Positions 46,201 to 53,799 of a DNA stretch of 64,000 nucleotides are shown here, in pieces. Position 1 is the stretch's first letter, and the number at the start of each line of letters is the position of its first letter. The notes beneath the pieces are model-generated. The model saw nothing but the letters and a program-made list of their open reading frames with translations, was not told where the DNA came from and did not search any database. The stretch is taken from NCBI GenBank assembly GCA_026225255.1, contig JAMFSJ010000045.1, positions 16,765 through 80,764 on the forward strand. Reading direction: 5' to 3'. The position numbers and the translations under genes were made by a program. The DNA comes from Methylacidimicrobium fagopyrum. GTDB taxonomy: Bacteria; Verrucomicrobiota; Verrucomicrobiia; Limisphaerales; UBA11358.

Positions 46201-47125
46201 AATCGTTGGTTTTATCCGCGGTCAATTCAAAAACCTTTTGCTTCAATTCCGGCGTGGTCGCGTTCAAATGCGACTGGCTCAAATTCCAATACCATTTTGA
46301 GATCGCCTGCCAATCCGGCGTGGTGCTGACGAAGAGGCGTTGCAAAACCATGTCGTAAGGCGGCATGCTCGCCTCGTCAAACATCCGCGGCACATCCTTA
46401 ACTTCCCATTGATACGTCAGGGTTTTATCGGCATTCGTGCTGACGGATGACGTCACGGTTCCCGGAACTTCATCGCGCAAGGCGATGCGCTGGAGCGGAC
46501 GTTCCCCCGGCGCGTGAACTTCGTAACTGATGTGGCGGATGTAACCGCTGCCTTCAAAAACATTTTCGTCGGCAAACTCACCGGTCAACAACGGACGCTC
46601 CGTCGTTTGCCGCATCACGGAGTGGACGACGTCGCCCACTTCCAGTTGGGGAATATTGACCCGCACCACGTGGCTGTTCGGATCGTAAATATTCTCGGCC
46701 ATCTGGCTGTCATCAATCGAATCTTTGGAATTGGCCGCCACATCCACCGATACCACGGTGCCGTCGGGCTTGATCACTTCCAACGTCGGCACTGAAACGG
46801 TGGTGTAAGGCAATTGATAACTTAATGACAACGTGCGGTTATCGCGCCGGCCTTTTTCCGTCAACACTTTGGTGAACGATTCGTCCTGACTTTCACCCGT
46901 GCCATCAACGCGATAAAACCGCACGGATTTTTGGTCCACGGTCGCCTCGTCGCTGTTGGGAAATTTCTCCGGCGTGATTTCTTTCGCCGCCGCCAAAACT
47001 TTTCCCGCGTCCACCAAAGCCCAATCGCTGCCCGCATAATCATTGGTCTCCGCCCCGTGCACGGGCAAGACGGCGAGCGCGGCAAAAATTAATCCGTAAA
47101 ACCGAAAGAAACATTTAATCTTCAT
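43286..47125 (-). CDS. DUF3857 and transglutaminase-like protein, two-module
   Basis: A 1279-residue exported protein (ATG at 47125 followed by CFFRFYGLIFAALAVLPVHGA). The first half is the usual DUF3857 domain plus a transglutaminase-like domain with an intact triad: Cys353 (YGVCRDKAALL), His393 (FDHAIVSV), Asp409 (LMDPTDEH). The second half repeats the same module (VTDAHTAIYTVKYSKKI ... LADGYGHMADRAILFHAMLA ... YYLNDTDQYSQLG), but the position of the Cys is Met and the His is missing, so this copy should be inactive. Proteins of this type are common in Bacteroidota and Verrucomicrobiota; their substrates are unknown. An in-frame TTG at 47143 is rejected as start. Confidence 0.88.
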   Translation of the reverse strand: MKIKCFFRFYGLIFAALAVLPVHGAETNDYAGSDWALVDAGKVLAAAKEITPEKFPNSDEATVDQKSVRFYRVDGTGESQDESFTKVLTEKGRRDNRTLSLSYQLPYTTVSVPTLEVIKPDGTVVSVDVAANSKDSIDDSQMAENIYDPNSHVVRVNIPQLEVGDVVHSVMRQTTERPLLTGEFADENVFEGSGYIRHISYEVHAPGERPLQRIALRDEVPGTVTSSVSTNADKTLTYQWEVKDVPRMFDEASMPPYDMVLQRLFVSTTPDWQAISKWYWNLSQSHLNATTPELKQKVFELTADKTNDLAKIHALFYYVSKNIRYMGLTPEKDRPGFEPHDVCITFNKQYGVCRDKAALLVSMLREAGFDAFPVLINIGAKRDQDVPQPGFDHAIVSVELKKGDYVLMDPTDEHTRELLPSYDCNRSYLVCRADGENLLTSPVPPVDEHLMRVQTTGVLSVDGHLDAKTDLSFDGVNDDQYRNAFSRMKPDDERRFFERALKSALPGAKLKSLKVTPENMQDISTKLHATLEFSVDGLTVVGGGKAVVSLPWIGKNFGIINFVLEGTDLEKRKYPLQTEVTCGMEEKISLELANGFAGQVAMPSATDVVDDSLSYAQNVVFKNGSLEASRELKLKTVEFSPAQYLKLKQTLKDLEYDARKNPILATTSAVADQVDRLHSVASAELPVSSNAKILSVSKKLVVTDAHTAIYTVKYSKKILTYIGKIREADVKINYNPACDSAKLISAVVISKTGERKEISAGEINIMDQGWNASAKRYTGGKTLVANLPGVEIGSTIEVEYAITSSNKLFLSGYEPFQLVDALVKKSVELDVAIGVNVQTLPGAVAGIVSATNQTVDGRQSFLWSAENVKALPAESSLPPDWTCVAGVGYFIGDEKDYLSTLNTAMLAHAKNSTKAADMAHELTANAANPLDAVKAIRDFIAKSIRVAGPSFIDLPLSELSDADTTLADGYGHMADRAILFHAMLAAAGFQPEFVLASDLPPIAGITNIASSFPLPEYFTTPLVRIKVAGETYYLNDTDQYSQLGTTTADNNLGLALASQTVETLHAATNCENRVETTYAVSLADNGKARITIGQNYYGDNYNAKNRYFSELPPEERNRYYQRIVSEVAQGAQPVGDLTTKFETYPGREEYTVDVDNYGVVDGKYFYFDLPTVPALFNPGPDQRTLPLYISHGIEGTVRTEINFPAKFQQLIIEPKNELLTVPGGTHAHITRVDTKGQSIITDQFEMVPSIVAPQDYPTILNVESTLGKKSARLYLLSDE

Positions 47126-47227
47126 AAAAATAATGCCTGCCAACGTAACGAAATCCAGAAAGTCCGCCAGTCAATTTGAGAAGTTTGAATTTAAAACAGG
47201 CAAGGGGAAGGAACGCCGACGTCGAAG

Positions 47228-47279
47228 AGAAAATAAAACACGCCAGACTCGGGAACCCTGGTGGGGCGAATCTGGCGTG
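47228..47279 (-). terminator. probable terminator of the cold-shock gene
   Basis: On the minus strand a 9-bp stem CACGCCAGA/TCTGGCGTG is followed by TTTTATTTT. The loop of 23 nt is long but can pair further (CCC/GGG). It lies about 90 bp after the cold-shock stop codon. Confidence 0.6.
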
Positions 47280-47367
47280 GCTGAAAAACAATTGAAAATC
47301 CCAAGCCGACGGCAAATAAAAAACCTGCCCGACTTGGTGATTTTTTGATGGGACACGCTCTCCGTTT

Positions 47368-47574
47368 TTAAACGGTCGTGCGCTGGACGTTTTGGGCTTT
47401 TAACCCTTTGTCGCTGGGAGTTACTTCGAAGGAAACATCGTCACCTTCATTTAAGGTCTTGAATCCCTGGCCGATAATTGACGTGTGATGCACGAAAACA
47501 TCTTGACCGGAATCTTGGGCGATGAACCCAAACCCTTTTTTGTTATCGAACCATTTTACTTTGCCACTGGCCAT
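47368..47574 (-). CDS. cold-shock protein, CspA family
   Basis: A 68-residue single CSD protein that binds single-stranded RNA/DNA and melts mRNA structure. Both RNA-binding motifs are intact: RNP1 as KGFGFIAQ and RNP2 as VFVHHTSI. It starts [12 protein letters not shown], and the ribosome binding site AGGAG lies 7 nt upstream of the ATG. A good promoter and a structured leader of about 105 nt precede it, as in cold-inducible csp genes. The gene is monocistronic with its own terminator. Confidence 0.97.
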   Translation of the reverse strand: MASGKVKWFDNKKGFGFIAQDSGQDVFVHHTSIIGQGFKTLNEGDDVSFEVTPSDKGLKAQNVQRTTV

Positions 47575-47596
47575 ATAACAGCTCCTGATTTTACAA

Positions 47597-47641
47597 GGTC
47601 AGGCTAAAAATGACCGATGCGGTTAAAGCCCCCGCCGCATC
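47597..47641 (-). promoter_or_regulatory. structured 5' leader of cold-shock gene
   Basis: Two hairpins in the expected leader: GATGCGG/CCGCATC (47616-47641) and GGTCA/TGACC (47597-47615), directly upstream of the ribosome binding site. A thermoresponsive role is an inference by analogy with other csp leaders. Confidence 0.5.
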
Positions 47642-47685
47642 AAAACCATCACTTTTACTTAAAACCAAACCTATATTAAGCGTTG

Positions 47686-47714
47686 AAAATAAGCTATTTA
47701 CAATGATTCGTCAA
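47686..47714 (-). promoter_or_regulatory. sigma-70-like promoter of cold-shock gene
   Basis: On the minus strand TTGACG (47714-47709), 17-bp spacer, TATTTT (47691-47686). Transcription would start near 47679 and give a leader of about 105 nt. Confidence 0.7.
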
Positions 47715-47747
47715 GAATTAGTTAGAGCCCTTAATTAAAAACCCTTA

Positions 47748-48119
47748 CTAATCCACATGCAACGCCTGCTCCAGCAATTGTCGTAGATGGCTGGCCAGCA
47801 CTGCGTCGCCGACCGCAAATTGAATCCCGGCTTTTTGCGCGGCTTGCAGCAACGCGGGCTTGTCGTCCGGCGCAAAAGCGATGATCGGCAAATGATTCGT
47901 GGCCGGGTCCGCCTTGATCTTTTCGAGCGTCGCCAACACTTCCGCGCGCGCTTCCAGATCCGCCACCAAGCATAACGGCTGCTCGCGTTTTGCCGAGGCG
48001 AGCAATAACTCGACATCGCTCACGGCCAGCACGCGATAATTCAAATCCTGCAACCGGTTGGCCAATTGGCTGCCCGGCATGAGCCGTTCATAAAAAATCA
48101 GGGCCAGCGGTTGTTTCAT
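47748..48119 (-). CDS. receiver-like domain protein, atypical
   Basis: A 123-residue cytoplasmic protein with the alternating strand/helix pattern of a CheY-like receiver (LALIFYERLMPGSQLANRL; YRVLAVSDVELLLASAKREQ; PLCLVADLEAR; LPIIAFAPDD; AGIQFAVGD; LRQLLEQALH). The acidic pair after the first strand is absent (FYER) and the conserved Lys is missing, while an Asp remains at the end of the third strand (VAD). It is therefore probably a pseudo-receiver. The ATG at 48119 is used; the frame upstream of it lacks a plausible start. It is divergent from the VWA gene, 123 bp away. Confidence 0.65.
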   Translation of the reverse strand: MKQPLALIFYERLMPGSQLANRLQDLNYRVLAVSDVELLLASAKREQPLCLVADLEARAEVLATLEKIKADPATNHLPIIAFAPDDKPALLQAAQKAGIQFAVGDAVLASHLRQLLEQALHVD

Positions 48120-48242
48120 TTCCGCAAGGGTGGCTGGAAAAGGGGTGAAAGGCAAAAATGTTTTCGTCGCGTCGAACAAATTTTTTACAACTCTTTCATG
48201 GCCGCCTGACAACCGCTTTTGGCATTCCGCCAAAATCGCGGC

Positions 48243-49592
48243 ATGAAAACAATTCTACTCGCCCTGAGTCTGATCACCGCTTGCGTCGCCAATCTGTGCG
48301 CCGGAGCCACCTTGCAACTTAAACTCGTGCCCGACCGCGACGTCGTATTGAAAAATTCGCCGGCGGAAATCGTCGTGAAGATTGATCTTTCAGCCATCGC
48401 AGAGAAAAATAAAGCGCACCGCACCCCGCTAAATCTGGCCGTGGTCATTGATAAATCCGGCTCCATGACCGGCGCAAAACTGGATAAAACCAAACAGGCA
48501 GCGATGCAATTGGTCGATCGCCTCGCGCCCAACGATGTCTTTTCCCTCGTCATTTTCAGCGACACCGCCCAAGTGCTTGTGTCCGCGCAAAAAATTAAAG
48601 ATCAGGACGCCAAGGACGATCTGAAGGAAAAGATTGAAGGCATTGAAGCGGGCGGCAGCACCGCGCTTTACGCCGGCGTGAAGCTGGGCGCCGATCTACT
48701 GAAAGAATATCTTTCCGCCAAGCGCATCAATCGCGTCATTCTGCTCTCGGACGGTTTGGCCAATATCGGGCCGAGCACCCCGCGCGATTTACGTCGTTTC
48801 GGCAGTGACTTATCAGAACGCGGCATCGCGGTGACCACGATTGGCGTCGGTGATGATTACAACGAGGATTTGATGTCCGGTTTGGCCGAGGCCAGCGATG
48901 CTAATTACTATTATGTGCAAGACACCGAGAAATTGCCGCAGATCTTCGCGAAGGAATTCAATGAAATGGTATCCGTAGCCGCCCGCGATGTGCGGATTGA
49001 AATCGTTTGTCCCGACGGCGTGCAACCCCTCGGCTTCATTGGTCGCGGCGAAAAATTCTCCGGTCAGCAAGCCACGGTGAATCTGAATCAATTCACCACC
49101 GGCCAAAATCGTTTCATCTTTTTACGCTGTCGTGTGACCGGCGCGTCGCCAGAAATCGCCCGCGCCAAGATCAGTTACACCGACGAACTGAACGGCGGCA
49201 CCGCGGAATCAGTGGACGGCGTCGCTGCAATTCATTTCAGCAGCAGCCAATTAGATTCCGATAAATCCGTGAACGGCCTGGTGGTCGCGCAAAAGGAATT
49301 TATGGTGACCGCCGTGGCCAAAGATGAGGCTATCGCCCAAGCGGACGCGGGAAATTACGCGGTAGCCGCCACGATTCTTAAAAAACGTTCCGCCACGCTC
49401 AACGGAATCTTTGCCGATGCGCCCGCCTCCGTGCAAGGTCAGATCAGCGCCGAGACCAATAATCTCGATAGCTTGAGCGAGGCCGTCAGTAGTGGCGGCT
49501 TTGGCGGCGGCGGCGGCGGCGGTTCGTTTAATGGCTCGGCGACCCGTAAAATCATCCAATCGCAATCCTACAACACGCGCAATTCGAAGTGA
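48243..49592 (+). CDS. VWA domain protein, exported
   Basis: A 449-residue protein with signal peptide (KTILLALSLITACVANLCA). A von Willebrand type A domain has an intact MIDAS motif DKSGSMTG (Asp70) and the later VILLSDGLANIGPST, plus GVGDDYNEDLM. The layout resembles the Ca-activated chloride channel-like bacterial VWA proteins, with a C-terminal part of mostly helices. The end is a Gly run (GGFGGGGGGGSFNGS) followed by a basic tail. It is the first of five genes in the same direction: VWA, rhodanese, lipoprotein, kinase, regulator. The role is probably metal-dependent protein binding at the cell envelope. Confidence 0.88.
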   Translation: MKTILLALSLITACVANLCAGATLQLKLVPDRDVVLKNSPAEIVVKIDLSAIAEKNKAHRTPLNLAVVIDKSGSMTGAKLDKTKQAAMQLVDRLAPNDVFSLVIFSDTAQVLVSAQKIKDQDAKDDLKEKIEGIEAGGSTALYAGVKLGADLLKEYLSAKRINRVILLSDGLANIGPSTPRDLRRFGSDLSERGIAVTTIGVGDDYNEDLMSGLAEASDANYYYVQDTEKLPQIFAKEFNEMVSVAARDVRIEIVCPDGVQPLGFIGRGEKFSGQQATVNLNQFTTGQNRFIFLRCRVTGASPEIARAKISYTDELNGGTAESVDGVAAIHFSSSQLDSDKSVNGLVVAQKEFMVTAVAKDEAIAQADAGNYAVAATILKKRSATLNGIFADAPASVQGQISAETNNLDSLSEAVSSGGFGGGGGGGSFNGSATRKIIQSQSYNTRNSK

Positions 49593-49617
49593 AATCGACC
49601 GCGCAAACGTTCATTTT

Positions 49618-50124
49618 ATGAAAATGAAAATCATCTTGCTCGCCTTGGTATTAAGCATCGGCTCCGGGTTGGCCACCGAACCGATCCCAAACCGGCTGAT
49701 TGATTATCAGGAATTTCAAAAAGTCGTTATTACATTCGGTATGGAACGCGAATCGCATCGCTTGACGGAGCCGCAATTTCTTAAAGCGATGACGGATGAA
49801 AAGGTTGTGCTCTTGGATGCCCGCAGCGCTTCGAAATATGATCTCCGGCACATCCAAGGCGCGGTCAGCCTGCCCTTCACGGAATTCACCGCCGACACGT
49901 TGGCCAAAATTATCCCGACCCAGGGCAGCAAAATTCTGATCTACTGTAATAATAATTTCACGGGCAGTCCGGTCGCGTTCGCTTCCAAGGCGCCATCGGC
50001 GTCGCTCAACCTATCTACTTACACTTCGCTGCGGTCTTACGGTTACACCAACATTTTTGAACTGGGACCTTTGCTGAATGTCAAAACGACCGCCATTCCC
50101 TTTGCCGGCACGGAAGTGAAATAA
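49618..50124 (+). CDS. exported rhodanese-like protein
   Basis: A 168-residue protein with signal peptide (KIILLALVLSIGSGLA). The single rhodanese domain has VVLLDARSASKYDLRHIQGA (CDC25-like DAR motif) and the active-site Cys110 in IYCNNNFTGSP. The loop is longer than in classical sulfurtransferases and includes Asn repeats. It should act in the periplasm in sulfur or redox transfer, or only as a protein-binding module. It lies 25 bp downstream of the VWA gene. Confidence 0.87.
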   Translation: MKMKIILLALVLSIGSGLATEPIPNRLIDYQEFQKVVITFGMERESHRLTEPQFLKAMTDEKVVLLDARSASKYDLRHIQGAVSLPFTEFTADTLAKIIPTQGSKILIYCNNNFTGSPVAFASKAPSASLNLSTYTSLRSYGYTNIFELGPLLNVKTTAIPFAGTEVK

Positions 50125-50205
50125 CTGAGGATCCTCAATCAAATGTGCTGCTCATTGGCAAAATGAAGTTGTCCAAACTGAATTTCTTGGCGCATCATCA
50201 TTTCC

Positions 50206-50616
50206 ATGAAAAATATCCTTTGTTTTCTCGGCCTCATCGCCAGCGTGGCGTTGACGGGTTGCGCCACCTCTTCCCAATCATCCGCTGATTCTTTGCCGCC
50301 GGGAATCAGCCAAACTGCGCCCAGCCATCTGCTCATCATTTCGGCGACTTACGGTTCCGGTTCCAATTTTGCCGATGTCACGGAGCGCGTGAACGACTTG
50401 CTTCGCCAACCGCATGTCGAATTCTTTGCCAACCCCGAAGGGTTGAATGCCGATCCCACGCCGGGTTGGAATAAAGCCTTGGTCATCGTTTATGAATTCA
50501 AAGGTCAACGCCGCATTTTCACCACCGGCGAAGACGGACGCGTGACGGCCAAACTCTTGACGCAATCGGAAGAGCAAAAGAAAAACCGTCCGACCGCCAG
50601 TGATTCCAAGCAATGA
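50206..50616 (+). CDS. putative lipoprotein, DUF3395-like
   Basis: A 136-residue protein with a lipobox (SVALTGCATSS), so it should be anchored by lipid at Cys19. The mature domain contains SATYGSGSNFADVTERVNDL and PGWNKALVIVYEFKGQRRIF followed by TTGEDG. This pattern resembles the DUF3395 domain at the C-terminus of some DnaJ proteins; the likeness is by eye only. Its stop overlaps the kinase start codon (ATGA), so the lipoprotein and the sensor kinase are coupled and may interact. Confidence 0.7.
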   Translation: MKNILCFLGLIASVALTGCATSSQSSADSLPPGISQTAPSHLLIISATYGSGSNFADVTERVNDLLRQPHVEFFANPEGLNADPTPGWNKALVIVYEFKGQRRIFTTGEDGRVTAKLLTQSEEQKKNRPTASDSKQ

Positions 50617-52706
50617 AAAAAGTCGCGCTCGTTTTCGTGCTGTCCGTGCTGCTGCCGAGCCTTGTGCTCGCGTGGCTGGCGGTGCGCTCGTTGCGCGATC
50701 AACAGTTTCTCCTCGAACGTCAACAGTCCCTCCTCTGCCAGCGCGTCACGGATTCGCTCGCGCAAAACATTTCCGACTCGCTCGCGCAATCACAATCGGA
50801 TTTCAGCGCGCACGTCGAAGCTTTGGTGACCAATCAAAACACGCGCACGGTGTCGGCCGACTTTGATGATGAAATCAGCCAGCAATGGCCGCTCGCCGAA
50901 GTTGGTTTTTGCGTGACGTTGTCGGGGAAAATTCTTTCGCCCTCACCCAATGCTCGGCCCGAAGCGAAGAAATTCCACTTGGATAACAGCGATTTTCTCG
51001 GCAACCGCGAACCGGTCGAAGTTTATTGGAACGCCACCCTCGCAAAAAATGACGGGCAAAATTCTACCCGCTTCCGCCAGAACTCAACCTTCGCGCAAAA
51101 TAGTTTTGGCGGCGGATTCGGCGGTGGTGGCGGCGGCGGCAGCCCATCGGACAACGCCGTGAGAACGGATGTGCCCAGCACCGTGGCTGTGAACGGCGCG
51201 AACAATGATGCCGCCGCTCTGATCCCAAAACAAAAAAAAGATGCCGAGCAAATCATCGCCGTCAATGCGCCGACGGAACGAATGCTGGGAAGCGCGTCCG
51301 CCAAAGAAAAACCGGCGTCCGAGAGTTTTGCGGCGGCGGATAAGATTGAATCAGCCCCGCCGACAGTAGCGCCGAGTGGCACCCTCGGCAATGCGCCCTC
51401 GCAAAACTCGTTCAATTATAAATTAGCGCAAAGCCGCGCCGTTAGTCCCCAAAGCGCCAGTTTCTCCACGCTCAAAGATACGTTGGATGAGCCGCAAAAA
51501 AATCTCTCCCGCGTCGTTCCGGCGGAAGCCGAATTTGCCCAACTCATCGGCAACGAAAGCGACGGCATGCTCGCCCGCTTCCTCCAAAACAAACTCAAGC
51601 TGATGTTCTGGCATCGCTTGAGCAGTCATCCCGATTTGATTTTTGGCGCTCAACTGAACCTCACGGAAGTCGTGAACGGCCTGCGCAACCTGATTCAAAC
51701 CGAACCGGATTTGCGCGATGAGATTTGTGTCGCGTTGCTCGATGACAACGCCAAACCGGTCGCCCTTTCGCGGGCTAATTTTTCCGCGAACTGGAAACGT
51801 CCGTTCGTCGCCACGGAAATCGGCGAGGCGTTGCCGCATTGGGAAATCGCCGCGTATCTCATCAATCCCGCGCAACTCACGCAAGCCGCGCAAACCGCCA
51901 AACTCTCGCTCGGCTTGCTCATCGCCGTGCTCGTCTTGGCGATCGGCATCGGCAGCTGGCTCATCGTTCGCAGCCTGAATCTTGAATTGAAACTCGCGCG
52001 CCAGAAAACCGATTTCGTCAGCAACGTCTCGCATGAACTGAAAACGCCGCTGACCTCCATCCGTATGTTTTCCGAATTGCTCGCCGAAGGCCGCGTCACC
52101 GATATCGCCAAGCAACGTTCCTATCTGCAAATCATCACCGCCGAAGCCGCGCGACTCACGCGCTTGATCAACAACGTCCTCGATTTTTCGCGCATGGAAA
52201 GCGGCGAGAAAAAATATAATTTCTCGCCCTGCGATTTGACCGACGTGGTTCGCACCGCGGCGGAAACCTTTCGCCCGCATCTCGAAGCCGGCGGTTTCCA
52301 ATTCATTTGCGAATTACCGGAAACAAAAATCCTGGCGCGCGGCGATACCGATGCGTTGTCGCAGATCATCGTCAATCTATTGTCGAACGCCGAAAAGTAT
52401 TCCAACGGCAAAAAGGAAATTACGCTCCTGCTGACGCAAAAACAATCTCCCCTGCCCCACGCTGAAATCAAAGTATTGGATCGCGGTTCCGGCGTGCCCC
52501 GCGGTAGCGAAGAAAAGATCTTTGAGAAGTTTTATCGCGCTCACGACTCGCTCGCCAGCGGCATTCAAGGTTCGGGTCTGGGCCTGACCATCGCCCGCCA
52601 AATCGCCCGCGCCCACGGCGGCGACGTCGTTTACGAAGCCCGCGACGGCGGCGGCAGCTGCTTCAGCCTGCGCTTACCCATTTCCACCACGGATGAAGGC
52701 AAATAA
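50613..52706 (+). CDS. sensor histidine kinase with large periplasmic domain
   Basis: A 697-residue membrane kinase. The first membrane span (ALVFVLSVLLPSLVLAWLAV) and the second (GLLIAVLVLAIGIGSWLIV, near residue 435-455) enclose about 410 periplasmic residues. That region has a Gly run (FGGGFGGGGGGGSPS) and a low-complexity Ser/Pro/Ala part. The cytoplasmic part has HisKA with His474 (SNVSHELKTPLTSIRM) and HATPase_c with the N box (VNLLSNAEKYSN), G1 (DRGSGVPRG) and G2 (GSGLGLTIARQIARAHGG). The OmpR-type regulator lies downstream and is the expected partner. A Gly run of the same form occurs in the VWA protein upstream. Confidence 0.93.
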   Translation: MKKVALVFVLSVLLPSLVLAWLAVRSLRDQQFLLERQQSLLCQRVTDSLAQNISDSLAQSQSDFSAHVEALVTNQNTRTVSADFDDEISQQWPLAEVGFCVTLSGKILSPSPNARPEAKKFHLDNSDFLGNREPVEVYWNATLAKNDGQNSTRFRQNSTFAQNSFGGGFGGGGGGGSPSDNAVRTDVPSTVAVNGANNDAAALIPKQKKDAEQIIAVNAPTERMLGSASAKEKPASESFAAADKIESAPPTVAPSGTLGNAPSQNSFNYKLAQSRAVSPQSASFSTLKDTLDEPQKNLSRVVPAEAEFAQLIGNESDGMLARFLQNKLKLMFWHRLSSHPDLIFGAQLNLTEVVNGLRNLIQTEPDLRDEICVALLDDNAKPVALSRANFSANWKRPFVATEIGEALPHWEIAAYLINPAQLTQAAQTAKLSLGLLIAVLVLAIGIGSWLIVRSLNLELKLARQKTDFVSNVSHELKTPLTSIRMFSELLAEGRVTDIAKQRSYLQIITAEAARLTRLINNVLDFSRMESGEKKYNFSPCDLTDVVRTAAETFRPHLEAGGFQFICELPETKILARGDTDALSQIIVNLLSNAEKYSNGKKEITLLLTQKQSPLPHAEIKVLDRGSGVPRGSEEKIFEKFYRAHDSLASGIQGSGLGLTIARQIARAHGGDVVYEARDGGGSCFSLRLPISTTDEGK

Positions 52707-52712
52707 AAATTC

Positions 52713-53090
52713 TCACACAGAGGCACAGAGGCCACCGAGGAAAGCTTGTCCTGAAAATCTCTTCAGCCTCTGTGTCCTCTGTGCCTCTGTGTGGAAAAAC
52801 TCCCGCCCATCGGACGATATACAGCCAAATAAATGAAAACTAAAATTCTCATCGTCGAAGATGACCCGCACATTTTGCTGGGACTCGAAGAAGTTTTGAT
52901 GTCACACAGAGGCACAGAGGACACCGAGGAAAGCTTGTCATGAAAACCTCTTCGGCCTCTGTGTTCTCTGTGCCTCTGTGTGAAAAAACTCCCGCCCATC
53001 GGATGATCAATGGCCAAAAAAATGAAAACTAAAATTCTCATCGTCGAAGATGACCCGCACATTTTGTTAGGGCTCGAAGAAGTTTTGAAA
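52713..53090. repeat. 189-bp tandem duplication carrying a hairpin repeat and the regulator start
   Basis: Two copies with a 189-bp period (52713-52901 and 52902-53090). Each contains a long hairpin made of CACAGAGG octads (arms such as CACACAGAGGCACAGAGG and its reverse complement), a spacer CCCGCCCATCGGA, and the first 22 codons of the regulator gene. The copies differ in the coding part at three sites, all synonymous. Confidence 0.9.
52833..52943 (+). pseudogene. duplicated 5' fragment of the response regulator gene
   Basis: A 36-residue open frame whose first 22 codons encode the same peptide as the intact regulator (MKTKILIVEDDPHILLGLEE). It then runs into the second hairpin copy (MSHRGTEDTEESLS) and stops at TGA. 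It cannot form a receiver domain. Translation of it would start from a leader similar to that of the intact gene. Confidence 0.8.
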
Positions 53091-53714
53091 AGCGAAGGCT
53101 ACGAAACCGCTTCGTGCAATCGCGGCGATGAAGCGGTGGCCGCCGTCGCCAAATTTCAACCCACACTCATTGTGCTGGACGTGATGTTGCCCGGCGCGAG
53201 CGGCTACGACATCTGCAAACAACTTCGCGCCAAGAAAATTTCCACCCCGATCCTCATGCTGACCGCCAAGGGCCAGGAGTTGGACAAAGTCATCGGCCTT
53301 GATCTCGGCGCGGATGACTACGTCACCAAACCTTTCGGCGTGCGTGAATTGCTGGCGCGCATTCAGGCGTTGTTACGTCGCACGACTACTGTCGCCGATA
53401 AGGCTGACTCGGAAGCCCCGTTCCAGATTGGCACCGCGACGATTGATCCAAAAACATTTCAACTCAAGCGCGGCGCAACGATTGAAGAACTTACCGCCAA
53501 GGAATTGAAGCTCCTCCAAGTTTTCCATGCCCGCGCGGGTGAAGTATTGTCGCGCGACAAATTATTAAACGAAGTCTGGGGCTACAATTACTACGGCACC
53601 ACTCGCACGCTGGATCAAGTCATCGTGCAACTCCGCAAAAAGCTCGGCGACAATAGTGGCGAGCCGAAACATCTCCTCACGATCCACGGCGTCGGCTACA
53701 AGCTGGTCCTATAA
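53022..53714 (+). CDS. response regulator, OmpR/PhoB family
   Basis: A 230-residue regulator. The ATG at 53022 corresponds to the start in the duplicated fragment; an in-frame ATG 12 bp upstream adds MAKK. The receiver has the acidic pair (VEDDPH), Asp53 (LIVLDVMLPG), MLTAKG and the Lys of YVTKPFG. The C-terminal winged helix has LTAKELKLLQVFHARAGEVL, the recognition helix region TRTLDQVIVQLRKKLGD and the wing HGVGYKLVL. The partner is the kinase upstream, separated by the duplicated repeat. The gene is convergent with gltD and ends before a large hairpin. Confidence 0.95.
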   Translation: MKTKILIVEDDPHILLGLEEVLKSEGYETASCNRGDEAVAAVAKFQPTLIVLDVMLPGASGYDICKQLRAKKISTPILMLTAKGQELDKVIGLDLGADDYVTKPFGVRELLARIQALLRRTTTVADKADSEAPFQIGTATIDPKTFQLKRGATIEELTAKELKLLQVFHARAGEVLSRDKLLNEVWGYNYYGTTRTLDQVIVQLRKKLGDNSGEPKHLLTIHGVGYKLVL

Positions 53715-53718
53715 AGCA

Positions 53719-53783
53719 AACCGCTAATCTTCGCTTAACCGCGCTAATGTTTTATTAGCGAGTATCAGCGGAGATTAGCGGTT
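53719..53783. repeat. nested inverted repeat between regulator and gltD ends
   Basis: Outer arms AACCGCTAATCT/AGATTAGCGGTT and inner arms CGCTAAT/ATTAGCG around a TTTT-rich loop. It lies between two convergent genes and may serve as a two-way terminator. Confidence 0.75.
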
Positions 53784-53799
53784 AAATATTCCCGAAACC

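Noticed and set aside
52763..53062. 99-residue minus-strand ORF with repeats QRHREHRG
   Set aside because: It is the translation of the duplicated CACAGAGG hairpins and the antisense of the regulator start; not a gene.
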